Assembly: GCF_003116135.1 (NCBI RefSeq)
Contig: NZ_PDOA01000024.1
Coordinates: 1 to 49,438, forward strand
DNA: 49,438 nt
Source of the DNA: Teichococcus aestuarii
GTDB taxonomy: Bacteria; Pseudomonadota; Alphaproteobacteria; Acetobacterales; Acetobacteraceae
Direction: 5' to 3'
Made by a program: the position numbers and the translations under genes. How positions within the stretch are numbered: position 1 is the first letter of the stretch; the number at the start of each line of letters is the position of its first letter. The notes beneath the pieces were generated by a model, which was not told where the DNA came from, ran no database searches, and saw only the letters and a list, made by a program, of their open reading frames with translations. Shown one piece after another: positions 16,335 to 25,405 of this stretch.

Positions 16335-17417
16335 CTAGGCGGGCGCAACTCGGGTACTGAGCCAGGCTAGGCGGGTGAAGTTATAGGCCAGATTGGCCAT
16401 GCCGATTTTCACCTGGGCACGTGCCAGACCGATGGTACGCACGAACAGTGCCATGCGGTGCTTTTGCGCGGCAAAAACATGCTCGATGCCGGAGCGGATC
16501 CGGGCGCGGGTAGCATTGGCCTTGGCCTGCAGTTCGGAGAGGGGACGCCGCGGTGGCCGGCGGAACTGGATCCTCTCAGACAAGCCGCGCCGCTCCAGCA
16601 CCTCCAGATTGCGCTTGGTGCGGTAGGCGGTGTCGGCCCAGACGCGGCTGGCCGTGTTCTCGGGATCGAGCAGACCATCAAAGCTCCGGCTGTCGTGCTG
16701 GGCGGCGTCGGTGACCGCCCAACGGCGGATCAGCCCATGGCGCCGGTCGATGCCGATATGGCTCTTGTAGCCGAAGACCGGCACCGCGATCTGAATGGCC
16801 TGGCGCTGATGGCCTTCTGATTTGGGCTTGGTCCTGCCGCGCTTGAGCGTCCAGCGGGCATCCTGGTCCTTCTGCGCCCGCTTGGCACGGGACCAGCCCT
16901 CTGGCGTGCCGCCCTCCCGGATGGTGGCCTTCTCCTCCAGGGTGAGCTTCTGGCGCGGTGCGGCAATGATCGTCGCGTCGATGATCTGCCCACCCATGGC
17001 CAGATAACCCTTGGACACCAGGACCTCATCAAAGCGGCGGAACAGTGCCTCGATGGCACCGGCCTGCTTGAGCTGCTCGCGATAGAGCCAGATCGTCTTG
17101 GCATCCGGCACCGTCTGGTGCAGGCCGAGACCTGCGAAGCGCATGAAGGATAGACGGTCGCGGAGCTGGAATTCGGCTTGCTCATCGGAGAGGCTGTAGA
17201 GCGCCTGCAGTACCAACACGCGGAACATTAGCACTGCGTCATAGGGTGGGCGCCCACCACGGCTGCGGTCCGACCGCGCCAGCGCCGCATCCAGCACGGG
17301 CCGGAAGATCTCGAAGTCGACCACGGCCGCGAGCCGCTCCAGCGGATCACCGGCCGCCGACAAGGCCGCGTACCGCTCGTCGACATCGAAGAAGCCAGGC
17401 TGCCCCGCCATCGCCAC
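16335..17417 (-). CDS. IS5-family transposase
   Basis: 360 aa and complete. DDE residues are visible: D in IIDATIIAAP, D in RVWADTAYR and E in RSGIEHVFAAQK. The N-terminal MAGQPGFFDVDERYAALS is typical of IS5-type transposases with the DUF772 domain. I could not match clear terminal repeats on both sides, so element ends are not assigned. Short right-hand sequence between 17418 and 17480 leads into IS3 debris. Confidence 0.9.
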   Translation of the reverse strand: MAMAGQPGFFDVDERYAALSAAGDPLERLAAVVDFEIFRPVLDAALARSDRSRGGRPPYDAVLMFRVLVLQALYSLSDEQAEFQLRDRLSFMRFAGLGLHQTVPDAKTIWLYREQLKQAGAIEALFRRFDEVLVSKGYLAMGGQIIDATIIAAPRQKLTLEEKATIREGGTPEGWSRAKRAQKDQDARWTLKRGRTKPKSEGHQRQAIQIAVPVFGYKSHIGIDRRHGLIRRWAVTDAAQHDSRSFDGLLDPENTASRVWADTAYRTKRNLEVLERRGLSERIQFRRPPRRPLSELQAKANATRARIRSGIEHVFAAQKHRMALFVRTIGLARAQVKIGMANLAYNFTRLAWLSTRVAPA

Positions 17418-17484
17418 TGCCCCCGCTGATCGACCTGAGTGAATCAGCTCAACCCGTCGGACGCGAGGTTTTTAGAGGCATCCA

Positions 17485-17765
17485 GTCGTCGCAGCGCGTG
17501 CCGTGTCGCCTGTCAGGCGCCGCTTGCCAGCTTCGAGGAACTCCTTGGACCAGGAGTAGTACAGGCTTTCGGCAATGCCTTCGCGGCGGCACAGGGCAGC
17601 GATGCTGTCCTCGCCGCGCAGGCCCTCCAGCACGATCCGGATCTTCTCCTCGGATGAATGCTGCTTGCGGGTCGCACGGCGGATGTCGCGGACCACCCGC
17701 TCGGCAGGCGGCTTGGCTCCAGCGGCATGGGTCCTGGTGATAGGGGCGGAGGATTTCTGGCTCAT
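17485..17765 (-). pseudogene. IS3-family OrfA, C-terminally truncated
   Basis: Starts MSQKSSAPITRTHAAG and contains the HTH_21-type region RKQHSSEEKIRIVLEGLRG, CRREGIAESLYYSWSKEF, LEAGKRRLTGDTARAAT. The IS3 sequence ends there, about 93 codons in, and the frame runs into unrelated bases. OrfB is absent. Confidence 0.8.
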
Positions 17766-17805
17766 CTTCGTTCCTTGGCGGCTACGATGAGCCAGAAATC
17801 CTCCG
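17747..17805. repeat. Perfect 20-bp palindrome joining two head-to-head IS3 OrfA starts
   Basis: Bases 17747-17766 are repeated inversely at 17786-17805 with a 19-base spacer. Each arm is the start of an IS3 OrfA (MSQKSS): the minus arm belongs to the fragment above, the plus arm reads MSQKSSVPQPPKP for about 13 codons and then diverges. Confidence 0.75.
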
Positions 17806-17953
17806 TTCCTCAACCACCCAAACCTGTCCCATGGGCCCTGACGTCGGACAAGTGCTTCAGCCTCAACGATGAGCCTCGGGTTGGTGGCGGCCGACGCCTG
17901 AGAGCATCGGCCGCAGTGAGGGAGCCGCCCGGTCGGACGCTCCCTCCATTCGG

Positions 17954-19450
17954 TCAGGCGATCGCGCCGCTGCTCTCCGGGAAGATGTACCAGGAGCCGA
18001 AGTCGCCGATACCCTCTACGTACTGGGGCCGATCGCCGAACATGAAGTCGGTTTGCCGCAGGTCACCCTTGGCGACACCCTCGAGCAGGATGGATCCCTC
18101 GAAGCCACCATCCTCGCCCATACCCCAGCCGATCAGGGCACCTTCAGCGGTGTCCCGCACCTCGACATCCTCAGCCTGTATGTCCATGAAGGCGATGTGG
18201 TCGAAGGCGCCCTGGGCATCGCCTGTGGCTTCAAAGTCCTGGACAACGTCGTGACCGCTGTTCATTGACACCATAAAGGCGTCAGCACCAGTGCCGCCCA
18301 CCAGGGTGTCATCGCCCATGCCACCGTTCAACATGCCATGTGCGGCGCCCTCATCGAGGTAGTCATCCCCGTCACCACCCATGAGCTCATCGGATTCTGC
18401 CCCGCCCGAGAGCCGGTCATCGCCAGCCTCGCCCATCAGGCGGTCCATACCGTCGCCGCCTGCCATGGTGTCGCGGCCGTCATCGCCCTGAAGATGGTCG
18501 TCCCCGGCCATGCCCGAGATGTTGTCATCTCCCGCCAGACCGAAGACGGTATCGTTCTTCTCCGACCCGCTCAGGGTATCCGCACCCGCAGTGCCGCGGA
18601 CCACTGCATCTTCGTCGATGTCGAACCGCAGGGTACGGTCGTTGAAAACATGGTCTACGAGCTGGTCAAAGACCGTTCCGGCCTGCACTTCACCGGAGAT
18701 CTCGGGGCCTGCCTCGCTGGCGGTGCGCGCCTCATCATTGGGGCCTGCTGGGTCCCTCAGACCGGGCGGCAGGTCGGGTGCGTCGGCGAACATAAAGTCG
18801 TCCTGCGCCAGATCCGACTTGGCCACGCCCTCCAGCAGGACGGAGCCGCGCTCCCAACTGACCTTAACCCCTTCAGCCGTATCCGCGACGCTGAGGTCCG
18901 TCCATTGAAGGCCATCCATGACCGCCAAGTGGTCGAACATGCCGGGACCGGCCGTGAAGTCCTTGATGACGTCATGGCCGCTCATCCGGCCAATCATGAA
19001 GGCATCTGGGCCGCCTCCGCCAACCAGGGTGTCGTCACCCATACCGCCGTCGACGGTGCTGTGCCCTTCACCCTCGTCGAGGTAGTCATCTCCGGCGCCC
19101 CCGCGCAGGGTGTCGGCGCCCGGTCCACCGTAGAGGGTATCGTTGCCATCGCCGCCCTCGACCTCATCATCGCCCATGTTGCCGGAGACGAGGTCGGCGC
19201 CAGGACCGCCGTGGAGGATGTCCTCCATGCCGCCTCCGCCGATCCGGTCGTCACCCTCAAGGCCCCAGGTGAACTCCGCGCCTTCGCTGCCGCCCAAGGT
19301 GTCCTTGTTCTCACCGCCGAAGGTGATGTTGTGGACGTGACCACTGGCCTCGAAGTCGAAATGCAGGCCTCCCAGGGCGCCGTGGAGGGTATCAGCTACC
19401 CGATCCGTAAGGTTCGTTAGGAAGCAGCTGAGATGCTGGTTTTGGCTCAT
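17954..19450 (-). CDS. RTX (hemolysin-type calcium-binding) protein with two tandem modules
   Basis: 498 aa, very acidic. Nonapeptide repeats GGxGxDxLx fill about residues 60-150 (for example GGDGNDTLYGGPGADTLRGG) and again 288-390. Each array is followed by a homologous closing segment (SGHDVIKDF..., VLLEGVAKSDLAQDDFMFAD / ILLEGVAKGDLRQTDFMFGD). Calcium folds such arrays into beta-rolls after secretion through a type I system. There is no N-terminal signal, as expected. No type I transporter genes are in the window. No enzymatic domain is visible, so the role (adhesin, S-layer-like, metal buffering) is open. Confidence 0.85.
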   Translation of the reverse strand: MSQNQHLSCFLTNLTDRVADTLHGALGGLHFDFEASGHVHNITFGGENKDTLGGSEGAEFTWGLEGDDRIGGGGMEDILHGGPGADLVSGNMGDDEVEGGDGNDTLYGGPGADTLRGGAGDDYLDEGEGHSTVDGGMGDDTLVGGGGPDAFMIGRMSGHDVIKDFTAGPGMFDHLAVMDGLQWTDLSVADTAEGVKVSWERGSVLLEGVAKSDLAQDDFMFADAPDLPPGLRDPAGPNDEARTASEAGPEISGEVQAGTVFDQLVDHVFNDRTLRFDIDEDAVVRGTAGADTLSGSEKNDTVFGLAGDDNISGMAGDDHLQGDDGRDTMAGGDGMDRLMGEAGDDRLSGGAESDELMGGDGDDYLDEGAAHGMLNGGMGDDTLVGGTGADAFMVSMNSGHDVVQDFEATGDAQGAFDHIAFMDIQAEDVEVRDTAEGALIGWGMGEDGGFEGSILLEGVAKGDLRQTDFMFGDRPQYVEGIGDFGSWYIFPESSGAIA

Positions 19451-19547
19451 GCCGAAGCTCCGTCAGGTTGTCACAGTTTGCTCAGGAAGCATCCGCTTCC
19501 GGTGGATGGGGTTGGCAGGCTGGACCATGGGTTCGGCCTTCGCGGCT

Positions 19548-19880
19548 TCAAGCGCTCATCTCGCGGCAGGACGCGGCGCACTTGCGGCACTGTGCGACGC
19601 AATCCTCCATGCCGCCGACGGCCTCGCAGCTTGCGGCGCACTCTTCGCAGATTGCGGCGCACTCGGCACAGGTGTGCTTATGGTGGTGCGTGCCGATCAG
19701 CATCATGTCAGCGGCCGTCTGGCAGATGGTGGCGCAAGCCATCATCAGCCTGAAGTGTTGCGGCTCCACGTGCTTGCCGCCTGCTTCGATGCAGTGGTTC
19801 ATGGCCATGCCCAGGCAGGTGGAGTGACAGCGCAGGCATTCCTCAATGCAAGCCTGCATGGCGGAGGTCATCTGGTGCAT
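19548..19880 (-). CDS. DUF326 four-helix-bundle, cysteine-rich copper-storage-like protein
   Basis: 110 aa starting at MHQMTSAMQ, with AGAGGAAAAAACG as ribosome site (the longer start at 19961 is unlikely). About 12 Cys and 11 His residues line the helices (ACIEECLRCHSTCLGM, TCAECAAICEECAASCEA, CVAQCRKCAASC). The Csp1/Csp3 family binds many Cu(I) ions in the core of such bundles. The lack of a signal peptide points to a cytosolic Csp3-like form. The neighbouring copper island supports the function. Confidence 0.85.
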   Translation of the reverse strand: MHQMTSAMQACIEECLRCHSTCLGMAMNHCIEAGGKHVEPQHFRLMMACATICQTAADMMLIGTHHHKHTCAECAAICEECAASCEAVGGMEDCVAQCRKCAASCREMSA

Positions 19881-20046
19881 CGTTTTTTCCTCTGAAAGAT
19901 CGTCGTGATGGGGCACACCGGATGGCATGGCCGTTCCGATGGCGCTCAAAGGCCGAGGCAACGTCCTGCATGACCTTAACGGGCAAGGCGGGCGATCCTG
20001 GCTTTCTGTCCTGAAGCTGAGAGCGGATCAGGACTGCTCGGACGTC

Positions 20047-20454
20047 TTATCGAGGTGGTGGAGAAGGAAGATCTAGCGTTACGCCATTGGCCTCACGCTG
20101 CGGGGCGGCGTCGTAGCCATTCTCGCTTGCCAGCAACACATGCGGAACCTGCGGAAGGGAAAACAAGGCAGTTCCGCCGCAATGTCCGATTGCGCAACAT
20201 CCTGGTCGGAGGCCAGGGCTGTCGCAACCTGGGCAACACTTCTGCCCTACCATCCGGGATGCAGTGATCCTGTTGTGCACCAGGAATGGAACGGATGGAG
20301 AGGGTAGGTTTCCCGTGTGTATGGACACCGCGCCGATATCAGTTTGCGAGGCTGCGCCCACACCGTGCGCGGCAAGCGGCGCCGTGGCTGTGGCGAGGTA
20401 AAGCGTCAGCACTACTATCAGCAAAGTCCGGATTGTCCTCACCATAAGGCGCAT
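20047..20454 (-). CDS. Small cysteine-rich exported protein, probably metal-related
   Basis: 135 aa from MRLMVRTIRTLLIVVLTLYL, a clear signal peptide or membrane anchor. The mature part has a Cys cluster (GQKCCPGCDSPGLRPGCCAI, then GHCGG) and ends in GVTLDLPSPPPR, a tail seen in small proteins linked to metal resistance. The start was chosen by the signal sequence; an upstream ATG at 20529 would bury it. The family is not identified with certainty. The location between DUF326 and the copper genes suggests metal binding or sensing. Confidence 0.55.
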   Translation of the reverse strand: MRLMVRTIRTLLIVVLTLYLATATAPLAAHGVGAASQTDIGAVSIHTGNLPSPSVPFLVHNRITASRMVGQKCCPGCDSPGLRPGCCAIGHCGGTALFSLPQVPHVLLASENGYDAAPQREANGVTLDLPSPPPR

Positions 20455-20728
20455 CAACGGTGTGTCCCAGCGTCCTACAGACCTCACTGTAAGGAATAAT
20501 CGGCCTGCTGGTTTCGATGCGGGGGACACAATTCACGGTGTGCATGCGAATGCACAGCATCTATGCCGCTCACAAACAAGCACGGTGCCCACGAGTCACT
20601 TCGATCGACATATCAGGACTCAGTCGGGCAGTGCCGGTGCTGAGTTCGTACAGTTCCCGCTTGTGGTTGAATAGCTCCGTCTCGTATTGTTACTCACAAG
20701 CACCACCCATCCCAGGGCACTTCAAAAC
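20455..20728. other. Divergent promoter region
   Basis: Spacer of 274 bases between the minus-strand exported protein and the plus-strand nuclease. No gene or clear dyad is seen. An AGGGC ribosome-like site lies just before the nuclease ATG. Confidence 0.35.
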
Positions 20729-22042
20729 ATGGACTTCGCAACAGACTTCCCGGCCTTCTCGGGAAGGATGGACCTGGCTGACCCACTGGCTGTTCTGCTG
20801 CGGCGTTGGCGCGATGATTCAGGGGCTACATACCGAACATGGTTCCTGTGGGAAGAGCGGGTTAAGAACTTCCGTTCCATCCGCCGCGGCATTCAGCAGG
20901 TTGTCGCAGAAATCAAAGCAGGCACCTTCGGCGTTGCCTACCGCGGATCTTCCCTGGAGACGATAGTTCACTCCATCGCGGAGCAACGGCAGATCTTCAG
21001 GGGCGCAGATCATGCTTTCTTGTGGAAGCCCAAGCTGCGTATCCCAGACATCTACGAAAATCCGGAGAACCAGCGCGCCTTCGGGCGCCTGCTCGACACC
21101 TGCGTCTGCTGCACCACCGAACAGCAAGTCATCGCGGCAATCGCCGAGATCGACGCGAAGCATATCAAGGGGCTCGGCCCGGCTGTAGCAAACCTCCTTT
21201 ACTTTCTGCACCCGACCATTGTGCCGCCCTTCAATACGGCGATCGTAAATGGCTACAACACACTGACTGCTGCGAAGGTAAAGCTAGGTCGCTGGGACGA
21301 GTATCTAACCATGCGGCGAGGCATTCTTGCCTTGAATGCTGCCCACCGCGGCCTACTCTCGAATGACCTTGGTGCGATCGGAGGCTTGCTCTTCGACGTC
21401 GGCAGCGGCCGGTATCCGGCGCCTCCGCGGGAGGATGATGTGGCGGCGCGCGCCGCCTGGGAGGCAGACCTCGCTCGGGTACGCGAAGAGGGCGCTAAGG
21501 CGGCCAAGGCACTGGCTGAGGCGCGCCAGGAGGATGAGACTCACACCCAGATCCAAGGCTGGCTCCGCGACCTTGGCCTGTCGCTCGGCTTCGACGTCTG
21601 GATTGCGGCAAACGACCGCAACCGCTCGCTCAATGGTGGCAAGCTGGGCGATGGCTGCTTGGTTTCGCTTCCGGGATTCGACACCGGCTCCGGTCCTGAC
21701 GCTGTCCGGCTCATCGACGTGCTGTGGTTGGATAAGCCGACGAAGCACATCGTGGCGGCTTACGAGGTCGAGCATTCGACCTCGATCTACTCCGGAATCG
21801 TGCGGATGCTCGACCTCGCGCTCGGGCCGGAGGCGCATGCGCTCGAGGGCATGTTCCTAGTGGCACCAGATGGCCGGGAGGGTGAGGTCCGGGATCAGCT
21901 ATCCCGCCCCGCCTTCTCCCGCGTTGCCGACCTCAAAGTGCGGTATCTGCCTTACGGTGAACTCAAAGCGAACAGGGAAAGCATTGCCAAGTTCGGCCAT
22001 GGAATGAAGCCGATCCAGGCCATTGCGCGCGAGCTCGTCTGA
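20729..22042 (+). CDS. Predicted PD-(D/E)XK nuclease with HhH-like region; candidate defence gene
   Basis: 437 aa from MDFATDFPAFSGRMDL. Residues 145-177 (KHIKGLGPAVANLLYFLHP, then PFNTAIVNGYN) resemble a helix-hairpin-helix DNA-binding unit like that of DNA glycosylases. Residues 238-270 are a likely coiled coil. The C-terminal domain has LIDVLWLD (D330) followed by AYEVEHSTSIYSGIVRMLDL (E346 and E348), a D...ExE arrangement of PD-(D/E)XK restriction-like nucleases. No methyltransferase is adjacent. It stands alone on the plus strand among metal genes. It may be a modification-dependent or standalone restriction enzyme. Activity is predicted from motifs only. Confidence 0.65.
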   Translation: MDFATDFPAFSGRMDLADPLAVLLRRWRDDSGATYRTWFLWEERVKNFRSIRRGIQQVVAEIKAGTFGVAYRGSSLETIVHSIAEQRQIFRGADHAFLWKPKLRIPDIYENPENQRAFGRLLDTCVCCTTEQQVIAAIAEIDAKHIKGLGPAVANLLYFLHPTIVPPFNTAIVNGYNTLTAAKVKLGRWDEYLTMRRGILALNAAHRGLLSNDLGAIGGLLFDVGSGRYPAPPREDDVAARAAWEADLARVREEGAKAAKALAEARQEDETHTQIQGWLRDLGLSLGFDVWIAANDRNRSLNGGKLGDGCLVSLPGFDTGSGPDAVRLIDVLWLDKPTKHIVAAYEVEHSTSIYSGIVRMLDLALGPEAHALEGMFLVAPDGREGEVRDQLSRPAFSRVADLKVRYLPYGELKANRESIAKFGHGMKPIQAIARELV

Positions 22043-22158
22043 GAACTCACGGGTCTACCCTGGGCAGAAACGCCGCTGGCTTAACTCCAGCCCACTCCCG
22101 GATACTTGGCTTGCTGGGCGGCTAGGCCGACGGCAAGCCAGTACCCGGTGCGCGGTCA

Positions 22159-22419
22159 TCAGACGTTTTTCTGAGGCTTATCGTGCCCCATTCTGGGCTC
22201 AGCCTGCCAACCCCGCGCGCTATGCCCCTCATGCCCATCGTGGCCATGGTGCATGAACAGGTGCATCAGCGGGCAGGCCAGGAGGAGCAGATATGGCAGC
22301 GCTCCGAAGGCGTGCGCGTAATGTTCCCGCAGGACATAGAACGCTGCGACCAAGCAGAAGCCGATCACGGCGACGCCGACCTTGGTGCGCCACCATGGCG
22401 TTGTTGTATGGTCATGCAT
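22159..22419 (-). CDS. DUF2933 small membrane protein
   Basis: 86 aa from MHDHTTTPWWRTKVG. One or two hydrophobic segments (VGVAVIGFCLVAAFYVL and ALPYLLLLACPLMHLFMHH) end in a His-rich tail (HHGHDGHEGHSARG). DUF2933 proteins typically sit in copper and heavy-metal resistance clusters; the biochemical role is not known. The start at the MHDHT ATG is preferred over 22473. It follows the P-type ATPase on the same strand after 137 bases and may share its regulation. Confidence 0.8.
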   Translation of the reverse strand: MHDHTTTPWWRTKVGVAVIGFCLVAAFYVLREHYAHAFGALPYLLLLACPLMHLFMHHGHDGHEGHSARGWQAEPRMGHDKPQKNV

Positions 22420-22556
22420 CTTGGATTCCCTTTCCGGATCCGGATTATGTCCGCTGCTCTGGCTACCTAGCATTGATTTGGCTCAAGGTACCTGAATTCG
22501 AGTGGCAGATTCCTTCCAGAACTGCGGCTGCGGCCCTTCGCCAAGTAGGGCCGGTG

Positions 22557-24938
22557 CTACAAACGGACTGCTCGCAAACGCAGCGAGTTCCCGATCACCG
22601 AGACCGAGCTCAGCGCCATGGCCAGGGCCGCGACGATGGGGCTGAGCAGGAGGCCTAGCAGCGGGTAGAGCACGCCCGCCGCCAGCGGCACCCCGGCCGC
22701 GTTGTAGACGAAGGCAAAGAACAGGTTCTGCCGGATGTTGCGCATCACCGCGCGCGACAGGTGCCGCGCCCGCGCGATGCCGGCGAGGTCGCCTTTGACC
22801 AGCGTCACACCCGCGCTCTGCATGGCGACGTCCGTACCAGTACCCATCGCGATGCCGACGTCAGCCTCCGCCAGCGCCGGGGCATCGTTGACGCCGTCAC
22901 CCGCCATGGCAACGACCTTTCCCTGGGCGCGGAGCTCCCGAACGATGCGGTGCTTGTCCTCGGGCAGCACGTCGCCCTGGAACTCATCGATGCCGAGCCT
23001 GCGGGCCACTGCCTCCGCCGTTGTGCGGTTGTCGCCCGTCAGCATGACGATGTGAATGCCCTCGGCGCGCAGGCTCTCGAGCGCGGCGGGCGTCGTCTGC
23101 TTCACGGGGTCAGCGACCGCGATGACGCCGCCCGGCTTGCCGTCCACCGCCAGGAACAGCGCCGTGCCGCCCTCATGCCGGAGATCCTCGGCCTTGGCGG
23201 CGAGCTCGCCCAGTTCCACGCCAAGCTCCCGCATCAGCCGCGCATTGCCCAGCGCGACCCGGCGCCCACCGACGGTACCGGTCACGCCCTTTCCGGTGAC
23301 GGAGGCGAAGTCGGCGGGCTCGCCGAAGGCCACGCCGCGCTCCTTGGCGGCCGCCACCACGGCCGCCGCCAGCGGATGCTCGCTGGACCGCTCCAGGCTG
23401 GCGGCCAGCGGCAGCACCTCGGCTTCGGTCAGACCGGGCGCCGGGACCACGGCCACCACCTTGGGCTTGCCCTCGGTCAGGGTGCCTGTCTTGTCGACGA
23501 CCAGCGTGTCCACCTTCTCCATGTGCTCGAGCGCCTCGGCGCTCTTGATGAGCACACCCGCCGTCGCGCCCTTGCCGACGCCGACCATGATGCTCATCGG
23601 CGTGGCTAGGCCGAGCGCGCAGGGGCAGGCGATGATGAGCACCGAAACGGCGGCGATCAGGCCATAGGAGAGCGCCGGGGACGGGCCCCAGGTCGCCCAG
23701 GCCACGAAGGCCAGCACCGCGACGACGATGACGGCCGGAACGAAGTAGCCGGACACGGTGTCGGCCATGCGCTGGATGGGTGCCCGGCTGCGCTGCGCCT
23801 CGGCGACCATGGCGACAATGCGCGAGAGCATGGTGTCGGAGCCGACCTTATCGGCCCGCATCACCAGCGCGCCGGTGCCGTTCACGGTGCCGCCGATGAC
23901 GTTGGACCCCGGCGCCTTCTCCACGGGCAGGGATTCCCCGGTGACCATCGACTCATCGACGGCGCCGCTCCCCTCCAGCACCTCGCCATCCACCGGCAGG
24001 CTGTCGCCCGGCCGCACGCGCAGCCGGTCACCGAGCTGCACCTCGGCCAGCGCGATTTCCTCGTCCGAGCCGTCCGCACGGATGCGCCGCGCCGTCTTGG
24101 GGGCCATGTTCAGCAGGGCGCGGATAGCGCCGCCCGTCTGCTCGCGGGCGCGCAGTTCCAGCACCTGGCCAAGCAGGACGAGCACCGTGATGACAGCGGC
24201 CGCCTCAAAGTAGACGGCCACGGTGCCCTCGGGGCCACGGAAACCCTCGGGGAAGACCTCGGGCGCGAAGGTGGCAACCAAGCTGTAGAGGTACGCGGCG
24301 CCGGTGCCGAGCGCGATCAGGCTGAACATGTTCAGGCTGCGGTTCACCACCGATTGCCAGCCGCGCAGGAAGAACGGCCAGCCCGCCCAGAGCACGACCG
24401 GCGTGCCGAGGAGGAACTGGAGCCACACGGAGATCCTGGGTGACACCAAGTGATGGAGGTCGAGGCCGGGGATGTGCGCGCCCATCTCGAGGACGAGGAT
24501 GGGGAGGGTCAGCAGGAGGCCGACCCAGAACCGCCGGCGCATGTCGGCAAGTTCCTCGCTCGGCGCGGCTTCGGCGGTGACCTCCAGCGGCTCCAGGGCC
24601 ATGCCGCAGATCGGGCAGTTGCCCGGCCCTTGCTGGCGGATCTCCGGGTGCATCGGGCAGGTGTAGATGGCCGCCTTCTGCGCCGTCGTCGGCGCGGCCG
24701 CCGTCTCCGGCTTCAGGTACTTGTCCGGCGCCGCCTCGAACTTCGACTTGCACCCTGCCGAGCAGAAGTGGAACGCGGTGCCGTGATGCTGGAGGTGGTG
24801 TGGCGTCTTAGCCGGGTCGACCGTCATGCCGCAGACAGGGTCATGGACGGCAGCCTGATCGCCATGGGCTGGCGCATGCCCCCCCCGGTGTGCGCCGTGT
24901 CCATTATGATGGTCGTGATGGTGGTGGTGCTCGTCCAT
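22557..24938 (-). CDS. P1B-type Cu(I)-exporting ATPase with N-terminal YHS and metal-binding domains
   Basis: 793 aa from [15 protein letters not shown]. After a His-rich start come a YHS domain ([10 protein letters not shown]...[10 protein letters not shown], about 34-76) and a CPMHP...CPICGM metal-binding domain (92-117). The transport core has TGES, the CPC membrane motif ([11 protein letters not shown]), DKTGT with the phosphorylated Asp, HP in SSEHPLAAA, and [10 protein letters not shown]. It exports cytoplasmic Cu(I). There is no classical HMA domain; the YHS arrangement is typical of cop-island ATPases. It is divergent from copZ across CueR-like dyads. Confidence 0.95.
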   Translation of the reverse strand: MDEHHHHHDHHNGHGAHRGGHAPAHGDQAAVHDPVCGMTVDPAKTPHHLQHHGTAFHFCSAGCKSKFEAAPDKYLKPETAAAPTTAQKAAIYTCPMHPEIRQQGPGNCPICGMALEPLEVTAEAAPSEELADMRRRFWVGLLLTLPILVLEMGAHIPGLDLHHLVSPRISVWLQFLLGTPVVLWAGWPFFLRGWQSVVNRSLNMFSLIALGTGAAYLYSLVATFAPEVFPEGFRGPEGTVAVYFEAAAVITVLVLLGQVLELRAREQTGGAIRALLNMAPKTARRIRADGSDEEIALAEVQLGDRLRVRPGDSLPVDGEVLEGSGAVDESMVTGESLPVEKAPGSNVIGGTVNGTGALVMRADKVGSDTMLSRIVAMVAEAQRSRAPIQRMADTVSGYFVPAVIVVAVLAFVAWATWGPSPALSYGLIAAVSVLIIACPCALGLATPMSIMVGVGKGATAGVLIKSAEALEHMEKVDTLVVDKTGTLTEGKPKVVAVVPAPGLTEAEVLPLAASLERSSEHPLAAAVVAAAKERGVAFGEPADFASVTGKGVTGTVGGRRVALGNARLMRELGVELGELAAKAEDLRHEGGTALFLAVDGKPGGVIAVADPVKQTTPAALESLRAEGIHIVMLTGDNRTTAEAVARRLGIDEFQGDVLPEDKHRIVRELRAQGKVVAMAGDGVNDAPALAEADVGIAMGTGTDVAMQSAGVTLVKGDLAGIARARHLSRAVMRNIRQNLFFAFVYNAAGVPLAAGVLYPLLGLLLSPIVAALAMALSSVSVIGNSLRLRAVRL

Positions 24939-24995
24939 CGGCCATTCCTCCGCGACTGCTGTGCTCGTCGTGCTTGGCTGCTCCCAGAGGATGGA

Positions 24996-25018
24996 GTTTC
25001 CCATTGTGGGAAGGTCAA
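24996..25018 (-). promoter_or_regulatory. CueR/MerR-type operator-promoter for the copper ATPase
   Basis: On the minus strand, TTGACC (-35) overlaps the dyad CCTTCCCACAATGGGAA, the spacing seen in CueR-type elongated promoters. The dyad half-sites ACCTTCCC/GGGAA are typical of Cu(I)-responsive MerR regulators. No CueR gene lies in the window, so a chromosomal or off-window regulator is implied. Confidence 0.65.
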
Positions 25019-25046
25019 GACATGCAACAGAGATATCTCCGCCACC

Positions 25047-25072
25047 TTGACCTTCCCATGGGGGCAAGCCCC
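25047..25072 (+). promoter_or_regulatory. CueR-like operator in front of copZ
   Basis: TTGACCTTCCCATGGGGGCA is almost the same left half-site in the plus direction, with a weaker right half. Together with the site above it would allow coordinated divergent induction. No good -10 is visible at 19-base spacing, so the promoter may be weak. Confidence 0.5.
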
Positions 25073-25106
25073 ACCTTCGAGGTGATCGACCGCAACGGAG
25101 ATTACG

Positions 25107-25307
25107 ATGTACCGCTTCGAAGTTCCCGGCATGAAATGCGGTGGCTGCGCCAAGAAAGTGGAGCGCGCTGTCAAGGCGAAGGACGGTTCAGCCGCGTTCA
25201 GCGCCGACCTCGAGAACAGGCGCGTGAGCGTCACTTCATTCGTGTCTCAGGCTGACGTCGCGGCAGCCATCCAAGACGCCGGTTACCCCAACCATGTGGC
25301 AGCCTGA
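25107..25307 (+). CDS. copZ: CopZ-like copper chaperone (HMA domain)
   Basis: 66 aa. The metal-binding loop is [14 protein letters not shown] (CxxC, Cys 11 and 14). The remainder follows the ferredoxin-like fold with [17 protein letters not shown] and [10 protein letters not shown]. It delivers cytoplasmic Cu(I), probably to the neighbouring ATPase. GGAG lies upstream of the ATG. It has Gly in the CGGC loop rather than the usual Ala/His, a common variant. Confidence 0.88.
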   Translation: MYRFEVPGMKCGGCAKKVERAVKAKDGSAAFSADLENRRVSVTSFVSQADVAAAIQDAGYPNHVAA

Positions 25308-25405
25308 ACCTCAAGGGCGACATCCCGCCCACTGCGGCATAGCGTGGCCGGAGCTGGGTGCTCCGACCGCGCTCATGCCGCCCAGGACACAACATGGCCT
25401 CGAGG

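Noticed and set aside
18338-19420. Open frame of 360 codons on the plus strand
   Set aside because: Exact antisense of the RTX repeat gene; the frame stays open because of GGxGxD repeats.
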